Shown one piece after another: positions 27,843-32,143 of a DNA stretch of 32,143 nt. The position numbers and the translations under genes are program-made. The stretch's first letter is position 1. Every line of letters starts with the position of its first letter. Origin of the DNA: Ignavibacteriota bacterium (GTDB lineage Bacteria; Bacteroidota; Ignavibacteria; UBA10030); the NCBI GenBank assembly GCA_022616555.1, contig JAKEEG010000098.1:1-32143 (forward strand). Direction: 5' to 3'. The notes beneath the pieces were generated by a model, which saw nothing but the letters and a program-made list of their open reading frames with translations, was not told the DNA's origin and ran no database searches.

Positions 27843-28928
27843 ATGAAGAAACTCTATGCTGTTATTATGGCGGGTGGTGTGGGTTCTCGTTTCTGGCCCC
27901 GCAGTCGTGAGAAGACGCCGAAACAGTTGTTGAATATCATCGGCGAGGGGACTATGATCGAAAACACTCTTGCTCGTATTTCTACTCTGGTTGAACCTGC
28001 GAACACGTTTGTTGTAGTAAACAAGAATCAACACGAAGCCGTCCTCAAACGCCTGTCCTCATTCCCTAAAGAGAATATTCTGGTCGAGCCTGTAGGCAGA
28101 AATACCGCGCCTTGCGTAGCGCTTGCTGCATCTTGGATTCATCGGACGGATCCGGAGGCGGTTATGATAGTCCTGCCCGCCGACCATCTGGTGCAGAAGC
28201 AGGAAGAATTCATTCGTGTGTTATCTACTGCGACAACTGTCGCGGATGAAACCGACGCGCTGTTAACGATCGGCATTCAGCCGAACAGGCCTGAGACAGG
28301 ATATGGTTATATCCAATTTTCCGATGATGGAGCGGCCAACCCATATGTCGCTCAAGGGGTTTACCGCGTTAAGACCTTTGCGGAAAAGCCGAACCTTGAG
28401 ACTGCGCAGCGTTTCATCAAGAGCGGGGACTTTCTTTGGAACAGCGGTATGTTCGTGTGGAAGGTAAAAACTATCTTGCGGGAAGTTCGAGCTCATCTGC
28501 CCGAGTTGTACGAACAAATACAATCGCTCGCGAAAACCATAGGCACGCCGCACTACAAACAGACACTCGAAAATACATACGGATTGATCCGCGGTATTTC
28601 GATCGATTACGGTGTGATGGAAAAAGCCGGGAATGTGTATGTTATGAAAGGCGATTTCGGTTGGAGCGACGTCGGTTCATGGGATGAAGTTGCCAACTTG
28701 ACGCCAAAGGATCCAGAGCAAAATAGTGTCAAAGGCACTGTTGTTGTCAATGGAGCGAAAGGGAATTACATTGACGCCGGAGGAAAGCTCGTCGCAGCCG
28801 TCGGTGTAGAGAATCTTATCGTCGTTGTAACGGACGACGCGGTACTTGTGTGCCGGAAAGGACACTCACAAGACGTGAAGGAGGTAGTGGATTTCATTCG
28901 CAGGAAGCAGATGTCGGAGTATTTGTAG
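27843..28928 (+). CDS. manC: Mannose-1-phosphate guanylyltransferase
   Basis: A 361-residue enzyme making GDP-mannose from mannose-1-phosphate and GTP for surface polysaccharides. The nucleotide-binding signature AGGVGSRFWPRSREKTPKQ is at about residues 10-28. PVGRNTAPC near residue 83, the ADHL metal site and FAEKP with Lys182 follow, and FGWSDVGSWDE is present toward the end. The length fits the single-domain form without the phosphomannose isomerase half. GAGGTGA at 27829-27835 is the ribosome binding site, 7 bases before the ATG. The membrane glycosyltransferase encoded at 8288 belongs to a family that uses lipid-linked sugars, often mannose, but a link is only suggestive. Confidence 0.94.
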   Translation: MKKLYAVIMAGGVGSRFWPRSREKTPKQLLNIIGEGTMIENTLARISTLVEPANTFVVVNKNQHEAVLKRLSSFPKENILVEPVGRNTAPCVALAASWIHRTDPEAVMIVLPADHLVQKQEEFIRVLSTATTVADETDALLTIGIQPNRPETGYGYIQFSDDGAANPYVAQGVYRVKTFAEKPNLETAQRFIKSGDFLWNSGMFVWKVKTILREVRAHLPELYEQIQSLAKTIGTPHYKQTLENTYGLIRGISIDYGVMEKAGNVYVMKGDFGWSDVGSWDEVANLTPKDPEQNSVKGTVVVNGAKGNYIDAGGKLVAAVGVENLIVVVTDDAVLVCRKGHSQDVKEVVDFIRRKQMSEYL

Positions 28929-28940
28929 AGCAGAAATTCA

Positions 28941-29477
28941 ATGAATGAGACCCCGACGATGTACACAAGGTTTTTTTTCTATCGGTCCATACTGCTCGCT
29001 GCATGCTGTTTTTATCTCATCTCCGGCTGTTCGCCATCTGCAAGGTTTACAGGGAAAAGCTCTTCTTCCGGGAGTAGCGGGGGGAAACGCGTCTCGGAAG
29101 AAAAGACGAATGACGGGTCAAAAATTGTACGTGTCAATCCTGGGAAAGTGCTGCTGACGCTTGAAGGCATCGCGTCGTACTATGCCGATGATTTTCACGG
29201 AAAACTTACCTCTAACGGCGAAACCTTCGATATGTACGGCTTAACGGCTGCTCACCGGACTTTTCCAACCGGCTCGATGGTGCGTGTTACCAACCTCGAT
29301 AACGGAAAGAATGTCGTTGTACGCGTGAATGATCGCGGACCGTTTGTAGAGGGCAGGATTATTGACCTTTCCTACGGTGCTGCAAAAGCAATCGACATGC
29401 TCCAGAAAGGAACCGCACGGGTGAAGCTCGAAGTACTCGAGTGGGGTGACGGCAAATACGTAGGCCAGGGGAAATAA
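28941..29477 (+). CDS. RlpA-like septal ring lipoprotein (double-psi beta-barrel)
   Basis: A 178-residue outer-membrane lipoprotein of the RlpA family, which binds or cleaves denuded peptidoglycan at the septum. The hydrophobic segment ends in the lipobox LISGC, placing the acylated Cys at residue 29 from the first ATG (28941); an ATG at 28959 would give a shorter, more usual signal. A Ser/Gly-rich linker follows, then the barrel from [19 protein letters not shown] through [13 protein letters not shown] to RVNDRGPF, whose Asp is the usual catalytic residue. There is no C-terminal SPOR domain, so septal targeting must differ from E. coli RlpA. It is 12 bases after manC. Confidence 0.9.
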   Translation: MNETPTMYTRFFFYRSILLAACCFYLISGCSPSARFTGKSSSSGSSGGKRVSEEKTNDGSKIVRVNPGKVLLTLEGIASYYADDFHGKLTSNGETFDMYGLTAAHRTFPTGSMVRVTNLDNGKNVVVRVNDRGPFVEGRIIDLSYGAAKAIDMLQKGTARVKLEVLEWGDGKYVGQGK

Positions 29478-29482
29478 TACAA

Positions 29483-30163
29483 GTGGCGAAGAAACTCATA
29501 TCAGAAGCTGATGTTGTTGATGCTGCCAAACGAGGCACGAAAATTATTTCTGTCGATGCTGGTACGGTCATTACTCCCTCCGCCCGCGACGCGGCTCTGC
29601 GATTAAAAATTGAATTCGGAACGGTAGTAGTTCAAACCTCAACAGGCTCAGGTGTAGGTTCTGTGAGCGTTATTCAGCCGAAAGATACAAAATCTCCCAA
29701 CGCCGGAACGGTTGTCGCACTCGGTGCAGACCACGGCGGATATCAAATGAAGGAACAACTTAAGAGCTTTTTGCTCGACGCAGGATACACGGTAGCCGAT
29801 GTTGGCACAAATTCTGAGCAAGCGTGCGATTACCCTGATTTCGCGTTTGCTGTTGCAACGTTAGTCAGTTCAGGACAAGCGGCGAAAGGAATCATGGTGG
29901 ACGGCGTCGGTGTTGCATCTGCCATGGTGGCAAACAAAGTGCCTGGCGTTCGCGCAGCAAATTGCACGAGCGAGTTTGCCGCACGCAGCAGCCGCGAGCA
30001 TAATGACGCCAACGTGTTGACGTTGGGAGGGCGCGTATTGGGAATTGAATCCGCGAAGGCTATTACAAAGGTATGGCTTGAGACTTGGTTCGGGGGCGGG
30101 AGGCATCAAGCACGAGTTCAAAAAATATCTGATATTGAGAAGCGATATAGCAAGAACAACTGA
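29483..30163 (+). CDS. RpiB/LacA/LacB-family protein with EutQ-like N-terminus and altered active site
   Basis: A 226-residue protein starting at a GTG 5 bases after the RlpA stop. Residues 74-226 follow ribose-5-phosphate isomerase B: GADHGG (Asp83, His84), CDYPDFA, ANKVPGVRAA, SREHNDANVL with His173, and GGRHQARVQKI. The catalytic loop CGTGxGxS of known RpiB is DGVGVAS here, so the base Cys is Asp140 and the ring-opening Thr is Val142. Residues 1-50 resemble the start of EutQ, as I recall it (KKLI, then a helix, then an ITPxAR motif), a module known from ethanolamine microcompartment loci; no other microcompartment gene is present. It may be an isomerase with changed chemistry, or act on another sugar phosphate. 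Confidence 0.82.
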   Translation: MAKKLISEADVVDAAKRGTKIISVDAGTVITPSARDAALRLKIEFGTVVVQTSTGSGVGSVSVIQPKDTKSPNAGTVVALGADHGGYQMKEQLKSFLLDAGYTVADVGTNSEQACDYPDFAFAVATLVSSGQAAKGIMVDGVGVASAMVANKVPGVRAANCTSEFAARSSREHNDANVLTLGGRVLGIESAKAITKVWLETWFGGGRHQARVQKISDIEKRYSKNN

Positions 30164-30190
30164 ATAGAAAATACCGATAGATGACTTATG

Positions 30191-30218
30191 CCGCAGTGGT
30201 TCTAACCTGCGGTTTTTT
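30191..30218 (+). terminator. Terminator after the RpiB-like gene
   Basis: CCGCAG (30191-30196) pairs with CTGCGG (30207-30212) across a 10-base loop, followed by TTTTTT. The stem is only 6 bp, so some readthrough into the DUF167 gene is likely. Confidence 0.65.
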
Positions 30219-30234
30219 GTTTAAAAAGTAAACT

Positions 30235-30453
30235 ATGAAGATACAGGTTGTGGTAAATACGAATGCTCGACGGGACTCCGTTGAAGTGCGTGAAGATGGT
30301 AGTTTATTCGTCAGTGTTAATGTCCCGCCGGTGGAAGGAAAAGCCAACAAGAAGGTGGTGGAGGTGCTGGCTGAATACTTCCATAAGCCAAAGTCCGCAT
30401 TTACGATTGTCACGGGCAAGACGTCGAAGAAGAAATTAATAGAGGTAAGTTAA
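30235..30453 (+). CDS. DUF167 (YggU) family protein
   Basis: A 72-residue cytoplasmic protein of the DUF167/YggU family, whose function is unknown. The family signature VPPVEGKANKKVVEVLAEYF is at about residues 30-49, followed by VTGKTSKKKLIEV, the usual basic ending. The length is slightly below the common 90-100 residues because the N-terminus is short, but the core is whole. The ATG at 30235 directly follows an A-rich leader with a small GTTTA/TAAAC hairpin (30219-30233) and lacks a Shine-Dalgarno sequence. It lies 28 bases before the M24 peptidase gene. Confidence 0.88.
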   Translation: MKIQVVVNTNARRDSVEVREDGSLFVSVNVPPVEGKANKKVVEVLAEYFHKPKSAFTIVTGKTSKKKLIEVS

Positions 30454-30481
30454 AAACGGGCACATATCTAAGGAGGTCATA

Positions 30482-31822
30482 ATGCGACGAATGGTTCTCT
30501 TATTTGTGTTTGCGGTGCTTTTTGCAATTTCTTTTTCCTTGGGACAGGATACTATCAATCCTCTTCCGTCGCTTCGTGAACAAGCGGCAATTCAGCAGGA
30601 GTGGCTGAGAATCCGACTTGAACGCGTTCTTCCCAAACTTATGCGCGAGAATGACGTGCAGATGTGGATAATACCGATGAGGGAATACAACGAAGATCCT
30701 GTATTTTCCTCCTTAGTATCTGCTACAACATTCTCTGCACGACGGAGGACAATTTATGTGTTCTTCGACCGTGGTGAGGACAAGGGCATAGAGCGGCTAG
30801 CTCTAGGCGGCTCTTCGCAAGGTGGATTGTATGTAGCGTACCGCGATACCACGCTAGGGAACAATGCAGAATTATGGGGGAAGGATCAGTGGAAGCTCCT
30901 CACGAAAGTGGTTGAAGAACGCGATCCCCGTACCATTGGTGTCAACATTTCTCACGACTTTGCGTTTTCGGACGGTCTTTCAGCAGGCGAATGGGAACAG
31001 ATGCAGGATGCACTTGGTCAAAAGTACCAGAGTCGCGTTGTTCGTGCCGAGCGGCTTGCGCACGATTATATTTCCATCCGAATTCCGGAAATGTTGCCGG
31101 TTTATAAAGGCATGATGAAGACCGTCCATGCGATTATAGACGAGGCATTCTCGAATAAAGTCATTACGCCGGGCAAAACAACAACGCAGGACGTTGTGTG
31201 GTGGATGCGGCAGAGGACACATGATTTGGGTTTGGGAACGTGGTTTCAAACGAGTGTAAGTGTTCAACGTAAGGGTTCTCCAACATTAAACGACCCCAAT
31301 ACCGTGATCGAACGCGGGGATGTGCTGCATTGCGACTTTGGAATTTATGCTCTGCGTTTGGCAACGGATACACAGCATATGGGTTATGTGTTAAAGAAGG
31401 GCGAGACCGATGTGCCCGATGGTATAAAAAAGGCGCTAGCAAATAGTAACCGATTGCAGGATATTTTGCTCGAAAATATGAAGGTGGGACTCACTGGCAA
31501 CCAGATACTTGCTAGTACACTTACGCAAATGCGTGCCGAAGGAATTAACGGCTCCGTCTATACCCATCCGATTGGCGAGCATGGGCATGGCGCGGGTCCG
31601 CTCATTGGTCTATGGGATCGGCAGATGGGTGTTCAGGGACGAGGAGATGTACCCTTGCTGCCGAATACATGGCACTCAATTGAGCTTCAAGCGACCACAC
31701 CAGTTCCGGAGTGGGATGGTCAGTTAGTGCGCTCGGCACAGGAAGAGGAGGCGGAAGTAAGTGGAGAAGGCAGGGTGCAATGGGTACTCAGGAGGCAGAC
31801 AGAATTTCATATCGTCCGGTAA
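30482..31822 (+). CDS. Exported M24 family aminopeptidase (Xaa-Pro type)
   Basis: A 446-residue metallopeptidase of the pita-bread fold that probably releases N-terminal residues ahead of proline. The signal peptide (residues 1-22, ending FSLGQ) indicates export. The N-terminal creatinase-like domain covers about residues 30-190. The metal site shows Asp285 (CDFG), Asp296 (TDTQ), one of the histidines in HPIGEHGHGAG (residues 362-368) and Glu401 (SIELQAT). The last Glu is likely in the EEEAEVSGEG stretch near residue 420, less clear than the rest. TAAGGAGGT at 30469-30477 is nearly a perfect Shine-Dalgarno. Proline released by this enzyme could feed the proline dehydrogenase encoded at 24434. 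Confidence 0.9.
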   Translation: MRRMVLLFVFAVLFAISFSLGQDTINPLPSLREQAAIQQEWLRIRLERVLPKLMRENDVQMWIIPMREYNEDPVFSSLVSATTFSARRRTIYVFFDRGEDKGIERLALGGSSQGGLYVAYRDTTLGNNAELWGKDQWKLLTKVVEERDPRTIGVNISHDFAFSDGLSAGEWEQMQDALGQKYQSRVVRAERLAHDYISIRIPEMLPVYKGMMKTVHAIIDEAFSNKVITPGKTTTQDVVWWMRQRTHDLGLGTWFQTSVSVQRKGSPTLNDPNTVIERGDVLHCDFGIYALRLATDTQHMGYVLKKGETDVPDGIKKALANSNRLQDILLENMKVGLTGNQILASTLTQMRAEGINGSVYTHPIGEHGHGAGPLIGLWDRQMGVQGRGDVPLLPNTWHSIELQATTPVPEWDGQLVRSAQEEEAEVSGEGRVQWVLRRQTEFHIVR

Positions 31823-31875
31823 AAATAGCAGTATTCTACTAACAATCTCCAGCATAATGCTGCACGGAAACTCTC

Positions 31876-31914
31876 ACCCCTCGAAATTCGTTTAATTTTG
31901 AGGGGTCTTTATTT
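31876..31914 (+). terminator. Rho-independent terminator after the M24 peptidase gene
   Basis: A 13-bp stem (31876-31888 with 31894-31906, one G-T pair) has a 5-base loop and is followed by CTTTATTT. It is 53 bases after the stop codon. Confidence 0.88.
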
Positions 31915-32143
31915 GTGGGGAAATCCTTAACTTGCTTTTGATAGTTATAGCTGATACCTTATACCATAGATGTAAGGCAACTTCTTAATTTGCAGTCGTT
32001 TGAAAGTAGACCTTAACATAAGTTAGAATCTAATTCAAGCTTAACGTTCTCTTACTGTAATTTAAGGCGATAAAGGAGATATAACAGGGTTGCCCCAAGG
32101 TTGCAATAATTTACTAAAACTTGAACAACCTGAGTAAAACTTG
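31915..32143 (+). other. Gene-free AT-rich stretch to the window end
   Basis: No credible coding region is seen on either strand. A weak promoter-like pair, TTGATA (31938-31943) and TACCAT (31962-31967) with an 18-base spacer, and an AAAGGAG at 32072-32078 could belong to a gene beyond the window. The only frame after that Shine-Dalgarno-like site is 15 codons from a TTG at 32090. TAAAACTTG occurs at 32115-32123 and again at 32135-32143, 20 bases apart. Confidence 0.5.

Noticed and set aside
32090-32137. A 15-codon frame from a TTG after AAAGGAG near the window end
   Set aside because: It is too short, shows no coupling to another gene, and the spacing from the Shine-Dalgarno-like site is long.

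Overview
The window carries 22 protein genes, one tRNA and several regulatory sites, all on the + strand. It looks like ordinary chromosome from a free-living heterotroph of the Bacteroidota/Chlorobi side of the tree, most likely an Ignavibacteria-, Kapabacteria- or Kryptonia-like lineage. The pointers are a type IX secretion (T9SS) C-terminal sorting domain with the phrase NFPNPFNP on the first gene, a two-gene atpD-atpC unit apart from the other ATP synthase genes, and a DUF885/S9/M28/M24/amidohydrolase set of exported hydrolases. Frequent real Shine-Dalgarno sequences (AAGGAG, GAGGAGG, TAAGGAGGT) argue against Bacteroidia proper, where they are rare. The taxonomic placement is inference.

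Layout. 1-6472: a promoter candidate, one giant secreted beta-helix protein with two TIG domains and a T9SS tail, and a strong terminator. 6562-9478: glutamate dehydrogenase, a small CxxC/CxxH protein and a GT87-like membrane glycosyltransferase. 9483-18126: a tightly packed run (S9 peptidase, DUF2007 protein, medium-chain dehydrogenase, M28 peptidase, alkyltransferase-like protein, aspartase, lactate dehydrogenase, carboxypeptidase-regulatory-domain protein), many joined by ATGA or TAATG overlaps. 18181-18363: tRNA-Thr(CGT) followed by two degenerate copies of its own 3' part, with small hairpins inserted. 18424-20331: atpD, atpC and a terminator. 20347-25360: a strong promoter, a DUF885 protein, an amidohydrolase, a small membrane protein and proline dehydrogenase. 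25382-30218: a promoter, alanine racemase, an unknown acidic protein with DPF repeats, mannose-1-phosphate guanylyltransferase, an RlpA-like lipoprotein, an unusual RpiB-like protein and a terminator. 30235-31914: a DUF167 protein, an M24 aminopeptidase and a terminator. 31915-32143: about 230 bases with no gene.

Taken together, the genes suggest an organism living on peptides and amino acids. Four predicted exported peptidase-like enzymes and one exported amidohydrolase sit beside cytoplasmic enzymes feeding on glutamate, aspartate and proline. Envelope-building genes (alr, manC, rlpA-like, GT87) fill the right-hand half and part of the left. There is no phage, insertion sequence or CRISPR array. 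The most unusual items are the RpiB-like protein with an EutQ-like N-terminus and no catalytic cysteine, the tRNA-derived hairpin repeats, the paired basic insertions in the beta-helix protein, and a recurring promoter form TTGA(C/T)T-N17-TAnnTTC.
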